Origin: a bacterium
GTDB lineage: Bacteria; Sumerlaeota; Sumerlaeia; MVZB01
Assembly: GCA_021372575.1 (NCBI GenBank)
Contig: JAJFUE010000123.1
Coordinates: 1 to 40,340, forward strand
Direction: 5' to 3'
Length of the DNA: 40,340 bases
Under the pieces are notes generated by a model. The model searched no databases and was not told the origin of the DNA. It saw nothing but the letters and a program-made list of their open reading frames with translations. Positions 22,867-30,716 of the stretch are shown here, piece by piece. A program made the translations under genes and the position numbers. Every line of letters begins with the position of its first letter. Within the stretch, counting starts at the first letter, position 1.

Positions 22867-23583
22867 ATGGAATCGGCTGACATCTCGTCCCAAGAAATGC
22901 TCGATCAGCTTATGCGCGACGGCAAGATCAGCGACGACGAATATCTGCGGCTTTCGAAAGCGATGCAGCGCAAACCCGAACCGGCGCCGCAGCCCCCCGA
23001 GCAAACGCCCGGTCAGCGCATCCAACGCCCGCCGCTCCACAAAAGCCGCAACCGCCTGATTGGCGGGGTTTGCGCCGGGTTGGCCGAGCATTTCGGCTGC
23101 GACCCGATCATCGTGCGCGTGATCGCGATCATCCTGCTTCTGACCATCCCGCCGGTCGCGCTCATTAGTTATTTGGTTTTGTATTTCATGCTGCCATGGG
23201 GCGGTGAGGCGGTTGTTGAAGTGGATGCACCCAAAAAGCCGTGGCGGTTCGCGTTCTGGTCGGCGATGTTTCTCACCATCGTTCCGATGCTCATCATCAA
23301 ACTTTTGATGATCAGGATTTTGGATCTATATTCGCAAATCGGGGCTGAATTGCCATTCTTCACGATAGTCGTCGTCGCAATCAGCGATGCCTACCTGCAT
23401 TGGGCCGCGTATGCCTCGGTCGTCGTTGTGATCCTGGCAACGGCCATCTATCTGGTGTGCGGTCCGACTCTCAGAAAACCATACGCCACCGTGTTCCTGC
23501 TGATCTCCTTCATGTGGTCGCTTATGTTCGCAGTTGGCTATTACACGGCCGTGCTCGGTCTGCCCAAAATAGTCGTCCGCTGA
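22867..23583 (+). CDS. PspC-domain membrane protein with N-terminal short helical domain
   Basis: Residues 1-40 are an acidic helical SHOCT-like segment (MLDQLMRDGKISDDEYLRLS). A Pro-rich linker follows, then a PspC domain: LHKSRNRLIGGVCAGLAEHF, GCDPIIVRVIAIILLL and SYLVLYFMLPW. Three further hydrophobic segments fill the C-terminal half. PspC proteins sense or respond to membrane stress in the phage-shock system. At 238 residues this one is longer than minimal PspC. It begins 1 bp after the DUF2089 stop, and its own ribosome binding site would lie in that gene's end. No PspA or PspB is nearby. Confidence 0.88.
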   Translation: MESADISSQEMLDQLMRDGKISDDEYLRLSKAMQRKPEPAPQPPEQTPGQRIQRPPLHKSRNRLIGGVCAGLAEHFGCDPIIVRVIAIILLLTIPPVALISYLVLYFMLPWGGEAVVEVDAPKKPWRFAFWSAMFLTIVPMLIIKLLMIRILDLYSQIGAELPFFTIVVVAISDAYLHWAAYASVVVVILATAIYLVCGPTLRKPYATVFLLISFMWSLMFAVGYYTAVLGLPKIVVR

Positions 23584-23589
23584 TATTTC

Positions 23590-23660
23590 AACCACGGAAG
23601 GCACTGAATACATGGAAAAGTTGAATTTGTCCTTCCGTGTATTCGGTGTATTCCGTGGTT
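23590..23660. repeat. Hairpin repeat between convergent genes
   Basis: AACCACGGAAGGCACTGAAT (from 23590) pairs with GTGTATTCCGTGGTT ending near 23660, with scattered mismatches and a short loop. It fills the gap between the converging PspC and gamma-glutamyltransferase genes and may terminate both. Confidence 0.75.
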
Positions 23661-23672
23661 TAGAATTCTCCA

Positions 23673-25337
23673 TCAATACCCCACCGCCATCCCGTCCTTG
23701 CGCGGGTCGCTTCCCGCGATCCATCCCGGCCCGAGCGGGTTGCGCATGACGCCCTGGTAGCCGCCGAAGCTCGTGGGCGGCGTGTTGCCGATCATCGTGT
23801 GGCCCTTCGCGGCCAGCGCCTTGCGCACGTCGTCGCCGATCAGCGATTCCAGCCACACGCCCTTGGTTTCGTGGCGCCACCTCGGCGCCTCTCCGGCCTG
23901 CTGGATGTTCATCCCGAAATCGACGAGGTTGCACAGCACCTGCGCGTGCCCCTGCGGCTGCATCGTGCCGCCCATGACGCCGTAAGCCACCCACGGCTTG
24001 CCGTCCTTCAGCGCCATCGCCGGGATGATCGTGTGGAACGGCCGCTTGCGCGGCGCGAGCACGTTCGGGTGCTTCGGGTCGAGCGTGAACCCGAAGCCGC
24101 GGTCCTGCATCAGGATCCCCGTTTCGCCGGCCATCACCCCCGACCCGAACTGCCCGGCGATGCTGAAGATCATCGAGATCATGTTGCCGTCCTTGTCGGC
24201 CGCACAGAGATACACGGTGTCGCCGTCGGACGAAATCCCCGGCATCGGTTCGGCCATCGCGCGGTTCGGATCGATGAGTGCGCGCCGCTTGGCCGCGTAT
24301 TCCTTGGAGAGCATCTCCTTGACCGGCACCTTGGCTTTTTTGGGGTCGGCAACAAGCGCGTAAAGGTCGGCGTAGGCGAGGCGCTTGGCTTCGACCTGCA
24401 AATGAATCGCCTCGGCCGAGTTCTGGCCGAGAGATTTGAGATCAAATCCCTCGAGGATATTGAGCATTTCGAGCGCGGCGATGCCCTGGCCGTTGGGCGG
24501 CAGCTCGAACAGCTCCACGCCGCGATACGTCGTCGAGATCGGCTCGATCCACTCGGCGTGGTAATCGTTGAAATCGGCGAGCGTCAGCATCGCCCCCTGC
24601 TTCTCCATCGACTCGGCGATCTCCTTCGCGATGTCGCCGCGATAAAAACTGTCCGGCCTAGCCGCCAGCCGCTTGAGCGTCTTGGCCAGCTTCTCGTTCT
24701 TGAACAGTTCGCCGGGTTTCGGCAACCGGCCGTCGATCAAGAACGCGGCCTTGGCCTCGGGCGTGACGAGGTTTTTTGCGTTGTTTTTCCAGTTCTCGAG
24801 GATGACCGGCTCGACCGGCACGCCGCCCCCTGCGTAGTCGATCGCCGGCGCCAGCGCGCGCTTCATCCCGATCGTGCCGAACTTCTTCATCAATTGATTG
24901 AACCCATCGACCGCGCCGGGCACCGTGATCGACAGCGGCCCCGTGCTGGAGAGCTTCGTGACCCCCTTGCTCTTCACGAACTCGAGCGTGGACTTCGATC
25001 CCGACCACCCGCTTGCGTTGATGCCGTAAAGCTTCTTGTCCTTCGCCGACCAGACGAGTGCGAACATGTCGCCGCCGATCCCGGTCATCATCGGCTCGAC
25101 CACGCCGAGCGTGCAGGCCGCGGTGACGGCCGCGTCGATGGCGTTGCCGCCATCAGCGAGGACCTTGAAGCCGGCGGCCGAGGCCATCGGATGGCTCGTT
25201 GCAATGACGCCGTGCGGGGCCATGACTTCCGAGCGGGTCTGGTGAATGTTCGGCGCGGGGCGGTCAAACGCCGGGGCGGCCTGGGTCACGAACCCGCATA
25301 TCGCCATCGCGATCGCGACGGGGAAACTTTTCTTCAT
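23673..25337 (-). CDS. ggt: Gamma-glutamyltransferase (glutathione hydrolase), periplasmic
   Basis: GGT cleaves the gamma-glutamyl bond of glutathione and related peptides outside the cytoplasm and self-cleaves to two subunits. The 554-residue protein starts with a signal peptide (KKSFPVAIAMAICGFVTQAA), then MAPHGVIATSHPMASAAG, GGNAIDAAVTAACTLGVVEP, GIGGDMFALVW and PGAVDG. The autoprocessing nucleophile is Thr374 in GDTVYLCAADKDGNMIS. GSGVMAGETGILMQDRG and GMRNPLG-type C-terminal segments follow. Tandem ATG codons occur at 25340 and 25337; GGAGG is 4 or 7 bp upstream, favouring 25337. A GGT-like hydrolase of other gamma-glutamyl compounds is possible. Confidence 0.93.
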   Translation of the reverse strand: MKKSFPVAIAMAICGFVTQAAPAFDRPAPNIHQTRSEVMAPHGVIATSHPMASAAGFKVLADGGNAIDAAVTAACTLGVVEPMMTGIGGDMFALVWSAKDKKLYGINASGWSGSKSTLEFVKSKGVTKLSSTGPLSITVPGAVDGFNQLMKKFGTIGMKRALAPAIDYAGGGVPVEPVILENWKNNAKNLVTPEAKAAFLIDGRLPKPGELFKNEKLAKTLKRLAARPDSFYRGDIAKEIAESMEKQGAMLTLADFNDYHAEWIEPISTTYRGVELFELPPNGQGIAALEMLNILEGFDLKSLGQNSAEAIHLQVEAKRLAYADLYALVADPKKAKVPVKEMLSKEYAAKRRALIDPNRAMAEPMPGISSDGDTVYLCAADKDGNMISMIFSIAGQFGSGVMAGETGILMQDRGFGFTLDPKHPNVLAPRKRPFHTIIPAMALKDGKPWVAYGVMGGTMQPQGHAQVLCNLVDFGMNIQQAGEAPRWRHETKGVWLESLIGDDVRKALAAKGHTMIGNTPPTSFGGYQGVMRNPLGPGWIAGSDPRKDGMAVGY

Positions 25338-25516
25338 CATGAAGCCTCCAGCCGGGGGTATGAATGGCACCATAAAAAACAAACGCAAGAAAGCCGTGTT
25401 GCTCACGGACCGAAGGCGCGTTTCAAAAAAATGCGAGTTGGGCAATCGATTAGGATTGCGCCCCCGATATATATCTTGAGAGGATAATTAGTAAACGGTT
25501 TGCCCGGTGATTCAAC

Positions 25517-26698
25517 ATGGCATTTTCCGAAGAACACATCCCGACGTATTTTGCTCCGGCCGAGCGCGCGACCGAAGCCCGGATTCGCGAGCTCCACAAT
25601 TTCGTCCTTGGCCACCCGCTGTTCCAGGCCATCATCGAGTCGATCGACGGCTACATGATGATCCTCAACCCCGAGCGGCAGGTGTTGGCGATGAACCCCT
25701 CATTGCTGACGGCGCTCGGCATCGACTCGGTGGATTGCCTGCTTGGCGAGCGGCCCGGCGAAATTCTCGGTTGCGTGCACTCGCATGAAATGCCCGGCGG
25801 CTGCGGCACGTCGAAGGCCTGCTCCACATGCGGCGCGGTCATTTCGATCCTCGCCAGCCAGCAGGAAGGCCGCGCCCACAGCGGCGAATGCATGATCAGC
25901 GTGCGCGACGGCAAGGACGTCAAGTCGTTCGATTTCCGTGTGCGCGCCACGCCGATCACCCTCGGCAAGAACCGCTTCACGGTCGCCGTGTTCAACGACA
26001 TCAGCGGCGACAAGCGCCGCCAGACCCTCGAGCGCGTGTTCTTCCACGACCTGCTCAACACGGTCGGCGGCCTCGAGGGCTGGAGCAACATGATCATGCG
26101 CTACAAGGATCTGGACCCGGCCGAGGCCGCCGCGCGCATCCTCGACCTGTCGCAACGCCTGCGCCAGGAGATCGAGGACCAGCGCCGCCTCACGATGGCC
26201 GAGCAGAACCAGCTCGTCGTCCGCCCGCATGACATTCTCGTCAGCAACATGCTCGAGAAGCTGCGCGGCGTGTTCAGCGCCAACGACGCCACGCACGAGC
26301 GCAACCTGCACATCGACTCCGCGCCGCTCCAGGAAGAAATCTTCACCGACGCCGCGCTGCTCGAGCGCGTGCTCGTCAACATGGTCAAAAACGCGCTCGA
26401 GGCCGTGCGCAAGGGCCAGACCGTGCGCGTGTGGTTCGAGCGCCGCAACGGCAAACCGGTGTTTTGCGTGAACAACGAGGGCGTCATCCCCGAGCCCGTC
26501 GCGTTGCGCATTTTCCAGCGCTCGTTCAGCACGAAGCCCGAGCAGGGCCGCGGCATCGGCACTTACAGCATGAAACTGTTCGGCGAAAAATACCTCGGCG
26601 GCAAGGTCGATTTCACGACGACCACCGACGGCGGCACGACGTTCTGGATCGAGCTCCCCCCCGAAGGCCCGCCCGAACCCGCAGCCAAGGAAGAGTAG
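25517..26698 (+). CDS. Soluble PAS sensor histidine kinase with a cysteine cluster
   Basis: The 393-residue kinase has no membrane segment. Residues about 34-165 form a PAS domain with an inserted cysteine cluster: GCVHSHEMPGGCGTSKACST places Cys86, Cys96 and Cys102, followed by Cys105 (C-x9-C-x5-C-x2-C). This could hold an iron-sulfur cluster or zinc, or act as a redox switch. A dimerisation helix has His177 in FFHDLLNTVGGLEGW, the likely phosphorylation site. The ATPase domain has NMVKNALEAV (N box) and GRGIGTYSMKLFGEKYLGG (G box). No response regulator is adjacent; the single-domain regulator at 37117 is too far off to assign. The stop TAG is the start of a dispersed hairpin repeat. Confidence 0.9.
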   Translation: MAFSEEHIPTYFAPAERATEARIRELHNFVLGHPLFQAIIESIDGYMMILNPERQVLAMNPSLLTALGIDSVDCLLGERPGEILGCVHSHEMPGGCGTSKACSTCGAVISILASQQEGRAHSGECMISVRDGKDVKSFDFRVRATPITLGKNRFTVAVFNDISGDKRRQTLERVFFHDLLNTVGGLEGWSNMIMRYKDLDPAEAAARILDLSQRLRQEIEDQRRLTMAEQNQLVVRPHDILVSNMLEKLRGVFSANDATHERNLHIDSAPLQEEIFTDAALLERVLVNMVKNALEAVRKGQTVRVWFERRNGKPVFCVNNEGVIPEPVALRIFQRSFSTKPEQGRGIGTYSMKLFGEKYLGGKVDFTTTTDGGTTFWIELPPEGPPEPAAKEE

Positions 26699-26719
26699 GT
26701 CGGGTCTCCGACTCGACTC
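26696..26719 (+). repeat. TAG-starting hairpin repeat, copy 2
   Basis: Matches the unit at 18588-18611 at 22 of 24 positions. The differences weaken the stem (CTCCGACTCGAC). Its TAG is the stop codon of the histidine kinase gene. Confidence 0.85.
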
Positions 26720-26753
26720 GTAACAAGAGAGTTTCAACCACGGCGGGATGCCC

Positions 26754-27083
26754 ATGGATAATCCTTTTTCAAATTATGTAATGGCAAATCCTGTTGGTGT
26801 TATGATTGTCATCATAGTTTCAGGAATATTCGCATGGCTTTGGTGTTTTCTTGGGTTCCATATCTTCTATCGACGGGTATTGGTTTTATCTATTCCATTG
26901 ATTTTATCGTATTATGCTTATTGGATTCCAATTGAGAATAGTGGCTCTACCGATCCAGAGTATCTTGGATATGCATTTATATTGATTCCGTTCATGGCCT
27001 ATCTTGGCTATGCATCCTCAGGAATTGCAATTTGGATACATAGAATAGTGTTTTCAAAAAGAAATATCCCGGTGGATAAGTGA
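26754..27083 (+). CDS. Small AT-rich membrane protein, unknown
   Basis: I do not recognise a family. The 109-residue product has three hydrophobic segments (VGVMIVIIVSGIFAWLWCFL, VLVLSIPLILSYYAYWI, LIPFMAYLGYASSGIAIWI) and a basic C-terminus. Codon use and composition are very different from its neighbours: AT-ending codons dominate and GC is roughly 40 percent against 60-65 percent around it, suggesting recent transfer. ATG 26748 (two codons upstream) is also possible; GGCGGG lies 6 bp before 26754. It is flanked by a TAG hairpin repeat and repeat copy B. Confidence 0.6.
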   Translation: MDNPFSNYVMANPVGVMIVIIVSGIFAWLWCFLGFHIFYRRVLVLSIPLILSYYAYWIPIENSGSTDPEYLGYAFILIPFMAYLGYASSGIAIWIHRIVFSKRNIPVDK

Positions 27084-27146
27084 CACTCGCCTTCGTCGGT
27101 GGGCTACATGCGGCGGGTTTTGAAGGATTCGATTTCCAAGCGGAAA

Positions 27147-27194
27147 ACACGGAATACACGGAATCAGGAATAAATTTTTTCCGTGTATTCCGTA
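27147..27194. repeat. ACACGGAATACACGGAA hairpin
   Basis: ACACGGAATACACGGAA (27147-27163) pairs with TTCCGTGTATTCCGT (27179-27193) across a short AT loop. It abuts repeat copy B in the gap between converging genes. Confidence 0.7.
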
Positions 27195-27435
27195 CTACTA
27201 TCCGTCAGAATCTTGTTTTCCTGACAAGATTCTTGAACAGGAGGCAACGGAGGTAACAGAGATTTCAGCCAATAGAAATTACTCCGTTTCCTCTGTTTCC
27301 TCCTGTTCAATTCTTCAGTTCAGAAATATTCTCTGCTTCTCTGCCCAACTCTGCATCTCTGCGACAAAATCTTTTTTGTGTTTTTTCGTGATCTTCTTTC
27401 GTGTGTTTCGTGTTTGCACTTTTTGGTTGCGGCTC
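27193..27435. repeat. 244-bp dispersed repeat, copy B
   Basis: Same orientation as copy A (9917-10160), with about 12 substitutions and one single-base gap by eye. It too lies between converging genes. With the neighbouring hairpin it accounts for the 27084-27461 gap; no gene is seen. Confidence 0.9.
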
Positions 27436-27461
27436 GACCGCGCTCAGTTTTCCGTGGTTGA

Positions 27462-29030
27462 TTAATCCTGGAATTCCAAAGAATAAATCAATATTCCCAA
27501 ATATCGCGAATCACCCGCGGTCTTATATGTACGATCGACATCGATCGCAAACTCGACCTGTTTTCCTTCCATGCCCGCGACCTCAAACGTTTCCGTGACG
27601 CCGCCTTTTCGGGTGTAACGGCGCTCGAATTGTTTTCCGTTGAGCGAAAACTTCACGACGAGAGGCCGCTGTTCCGAAACGTCCTCATTCCCAATGTAAA
27701 CCGGCACGAGCATCGTCTTTCCGTGCGGCTCGACGAGCATGCTCGCCTTCTTCCCGGTCCAGTTCATCCGTCTCCCGTCGTGCCGCTCCGGCCTGTAAAA
27801 TCCCTTCCCCGTCATCTGCCGCAGGCACATGTTGCCGGCCCACGCGGCCCGCTTCTGCGCCAGTTCTTTTCCAAGCTCTTTCTCAATCAGCGCCGGCGCC
27901 ATGCGCGGAATCATCGCGCGAGTCATGAGCGCGTGACGTTCGGGAGTCGGGTGCCAGTCGCCGGGCGAAACGGCCATGTCGGCCGCGCCGATGTGCCGTT
28001 TGACCGCCCATTTTTGCGTGATCGGCAACGTGTCGATGACCGGCATCCCGATCTGGCCGCACAGCTTTTTGATCTTGTCGTATTTCTCGTCGCTCATTTT
28101 ATCGGGCCAATAGGGGAACACTTCGTTCGCCGGCAGCACGACCCAGTTCGGGATGTTCCGCTGCCTGCACCACACGGCCAGCTCGCGGTAGGAGTTCTCG
28201 AGCACCGGCCACCCTTCCAGCACGGAGAATCTTTTCCCCGGCTTGAGTTCGCGACCGAGGAATTTCAGCACCTGCTCCGTCGCGTCGCGCCCGCGCATGA
28301 ACGTCGGCAGCCAAAGCAGGTAAACCTGCCGGCTGAACAGGAAATTCGGCTGCAGGACGATGTCCTCGTCGAGCATGAATGTCGGCACCTGCGCGTCGTT
28401 GAGGTCGTATTGGATGAAGACGGCGTCGGGCTGGATCGCCGGCGCCAGCAGCTTGAGCGTCTCGACCTCCTGCACGGCCATGTAGCCCGGTACGCCGCTG
28501 TTGATCGCCTCGACGCGCCCCTTGCCGTCGAGCATCCAGTTCATCTCGTCCTCGAGGAGCTCGATGTAGGTTTCCTCGGAGTTGACCGCCCAGCCCCACA
28601 GCGTCGAATCGCCGAGCCCCAGGATGCGGATCGTTTTCGGCGGCTTGATTTTTTCGACCTCGTCGTCGCGCAGGCCGAGCGCATTGATCGAGACCGTCGA
28701 TTTCCGGAACGTCCCGCGCGCGCCTTCCTTGAAACGGTACACGATTTTGGGGTCCGGGTCCGTGCGCAGCAACTGCGAGAGCGTGACCTCGACCCAAAGT
28801 TTCTTGGGCGTTTGCGGCGACAGGTCCGCCAGCGAGCCGTGGATCGTCATCGCGAGCATGACGCGGATCATCATCTCGACAATGAACAGCCCCCCGAGCA
28901 ACCCGATCAGGATCGCGCCCAGGCGAAACGCGCGCCGGCGGCGGGGCGAAATGGGCTTGTGGGGTTTTCGTGTCAATGGAGTCGCGCGGCAAATCCGAAC
29001 GTCGGGGGTTGATCGTGGTCCGCCCATCAT
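27462..29030 (-). CDS. Membrane-anchored SGNH-fold hydrolase (AlgJ/AlgX-like acyl esterase or transferase type)
   Basis: The 522-residue protein has a basic N-terminus, one membrane helix (residues about 36-60, LGAILIGLLGGLFIVEMMIR), and a periplasmic SGNH domain. Block I is LGLGDSTLWGW with Ser142, block II is NSGVPGYMAVQE, block III is QYDLNDAQ with Asn211, and block V is GDWHPTPERH with Asp358 and His360. A C-terminal beta-rich domain of about 130 residues follows and may bind sugar. Such proteins add or remove O-acyl groups on cell-surface glycans. ATG 29030 begins 2 bp after the stop of the upstream glycosyltransferase, so the genes are coupled. ATG 29027 is the next codon. Substrate is unknown. 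Confidence 0.82.
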   Translation of the reverse strand: MMGGPRSTPDVRICRATPLTRKPHKPISPRRRRAFRLGAILIGLLGGLFIVEMMIRVMLAMTIHGSLADLSPQTPKKLWVEVTLSQLLRTDPDPKIVYRFKEGARGTFRKSTVSINALGLRDDEVEKIKPPKTIRILGLGDSTLWGWAVNSEETYIELLEDEMNWMLDGKGRVEAINSGVPGYMAVQEVETLKLLAPAIQPDAVFIQYDLNDAQVPTFMLDEDIVLQPNFLFSRQVYLLWLPTFMRGRDATEQVLKFLGRELKPGKRFSVLEGWPVLENSYRELAVWCRQRNIPNWVVLPANEVFPYWPDKMSDEKYDKIKKLCGQIGMPVIDTLPITQKWAVKRHIGAADMAVSPGDWHPTPERHALMTRAMIPRMAPALIEKELGKELAQKRAAWAGNMCLRQMTGKGFYRPERHDGRRMNWTGKKASMLVEPHGKTMLVPVYIGNEDVSEQRPLVVKFSLNGKQFERRYTRKGGVTETFEVAGMEGKQVEFAIDVDRTYKTAGDSRYLGILIYSLEFQD

Positions 29031-29032
29031 GT

Positions 29033-30133
29033 TTATCGCACGAGGGAACGATACAAATCCAGTGTTCGCCGCGCCGTTTCGCCGGCCGTGTAGCGGCGGC
29101 TGAGCGCGAAGGCCTCCGCGCCCATCGCCACGATGCGCGCCCGCTCGCGCGCCAGCCCCGCGATCGCGGCGGCCCAGTCCTCGACGCGGTCGCCCATCAG
29201 CAGGCCGGCGCCGCTCGAGGCGAGCAGCTCGCGGTGCGGCGGGATGTCGCTCGCCAGGAATCCCCGCCCCGCCGCGCACGCCTCGATGAGCGCGTTCGGG
29301 AATCCCTCGCGGTCGCTGGTCGAAATGAACAGGTCGGCGCGCCCGAGAAACGGCCTCACGTTTTGCTGCATCCCGGCGAACCTCACGCAATCGACCAGCC
29401 CGTGGTCGGCCACGCGGTGGATCGCCTTGTAGAGCATCGGCCCCTCGCCGAGCAGCATCAGGTTGACCCCCACCCCCTGCCGCTTGCATTCCTCGATCAC
29501 GTCGAGCATGAACAGGTTGCGTTTCTGGCGCACGAACCGGCCGGCCCACACCAGTTCAATCGGCGCGTTCTCCGGGCGCTCCTGAAACGGCTCCGGCTCG
29601 GGCGGCTCATCGATCCCGTTATAAATAATGTGGATCTTTTCCTGGGGAATGCCGAGCCCGACGAGCGGCTCACGCACGCATTCGGAAACCGCCACCCACG
29701 CCGTCGGGATCCCGCACGTCCACCGCACCAGATGCCCCTGCCACGCATGCACAACCGGCATCTGGTTGTGGTAGCTGTTGATCAGGACGCTTCCGTTGCG
29801 CCACGCCAGCGCCAGGTTGACCGCGATGTTGGCCGGATACATGTGCCCGTGCACGATGTCGTAGTTGCGCGTCGAAACCAGTTGCCTGAGCCGCCACACG
29901 CCTACCGGGTTGATGCGCGGCGTGTAGGGCACGTGCATGATCGCCGGGATGTGGTGAATCGGGATGCCACGCTCGCGGAACCGGTCGGCCATCGCGCCGA
30001 CGTCCGTCCCGACGCAGCAGATTTCGGTCTCTATCTCCTCGTCCGCCAGTTTCCCGAGCGTGCGCAGCAGCATGCGCTGCACGCCTCCCATGTGCAGTTC
30101 CGGTATCACGCGCAGCAATCGGAGCCTGGCCAT
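29033..30133 (-). CDS. Glycosyltransferase family 4 (GT-B fold)
   Basis: A retaining glycosyltransferase that uses nucleotide sugars on the cytoplasmic face. The 366-residue protein has the N-terminal acceptor motif VIPELHMGGVQRML, then DIVHGHMYPANI. The C-terminal donor half has LVWAGRFVRQKRN, LLGEGPM, VRFAGMQQNVRPFLGRADLF, and the Glu-x7-Glu motif in DREGFPNALIEACAAG. ATG 30133 gives the normal length; the open frame to 30364 runs through the divergent promoter region and is not homologous. It forms a pair with the SGNH hydrolase gene, suggesting making and then acyl-modifying a surface glycan. Confidence 0.92.
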   Translation of the reverse strand: MARLRLLRVIPELHMGGVQRMLLRTLGKLADEEIETEICCVGTDVGAMADRFRERGIPIHHIPAIMHVPYTPRINPVGVWRLRQLVSTRNYDIVHGHMYPANIAVNLALAWRNGSVLINSYHNQMPVVHAWQGHLVRWTCGIPTAWVAVSECVREPLVGLGIPQEKIHIIYNGIDEPPEPEPFQERPENAPIELVWAGRFVRQKRNLFMLDVIEECKRQGVGVNLMLLGEGPMLYKAIHRVADHGLVDCVRFAGMQQNVRPFLGRADLFISTSDREGFPNALIEACAAGRGFLASDIPPHRELLASSGAGLLMGDRVEDWAAAIAGLARERARIVAMGAEAFALSRRYTAGETARRTLDLYRSLVR

Positions 30134-30153
30134 CCTCGCAAAACCCCCGCTTT

Positions 30154-30182
30154 CTTTTATGCGGATCGCGGCCAAACTGCAA
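30154..30182 (-). promoter_or_regulatory. Predicted promoter of the GT4-SGNH pair
   Basis: On minus, TTGCAG (30177-30182), 17 bp, then TAAAAG (30154-30159). This leaves a leader of about 15-20 nt with GGGGG before ATG 30133. The match is moderate. Confidence 0.35.
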
Positions 30183-30288
30183 CCCGGATTTAAGATCAGA
30201 AAATCCCGATATCCTAATATAAAAACGAAATCAATTTTATTGTGATTTGAGATAAAATATTTTGAGAGCGAGGAAAGGAGCAACCGAA

Positions 30289-30645
30289 ATGCCCAAACGC
30301 GTGTTTTTCCCGGCCATGGCGCTCCTGCTTGGCCTCGGAATATTGCTTGCTGCGCCGACGGCAAAGGCGGATAACACGCCTCCCGTGAAGGCGTGGGTGC
30401 AGCCGGTTGACGTGCATTGGGGAATCAACCTGAACCTGTCGCCATACCCATACAGGTATTATGATTACGGTTATCGCTACCGCTACTATGCGCCGTACCC
30501 GTACTACGATTACGGCCCCTACTATTATCATCGCCCCTATTATTACCGTTTTGACGAGCCGATATATCCATACCGGCATTATGATTTCCGCCATCACGAT
30601 TGGGACCGCCATCATCACCACCGCCGTCATCACGATCGGCACTAA
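30289..30645 (+). CDS. Secreted Tyr/His-rich low-complexity protein
   Basis: After a signal peptide (FFPAMALLLGLGILLAAPTA, cut after AKA) the mature protein is about 90 residues. It has a short conserved-looking start (VKAWVQPVDVHWGINLNLSP), then Tyr-rich sequence (YPYRYYDYGYRYRYY), and a His/Arg/Asp tail (RHHDWDRHHHHRRHHDRH) that could bind metal. GGAG is 8 bp before ATG 30289; an upstream in-frame ATG at 30262 lacks a site. A second protein of similar design follows 72 bp downstream. Function unknown; a surface, matrix or metal-binding role is inference. Confidence 0.75.
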   Translation: MPKRVFFPAMALLLGLGILLAAPTAKADNTPPVKAWVQPVDVHWGINLNLSPYPYRYYDYGYRYRYYAPYPYYDYGPYYYHRPYYYRFDEPIYPYRHYDFRHHDWDRHHHHRRHHDRH

Positions 30646-30716
30646 TGATGCCTGAAGAGAGATTGGGGGGCGACAAAGCTCCCCAGTCGCTCATGTTCGA
30701 AAGTGGAGCGGATCAA

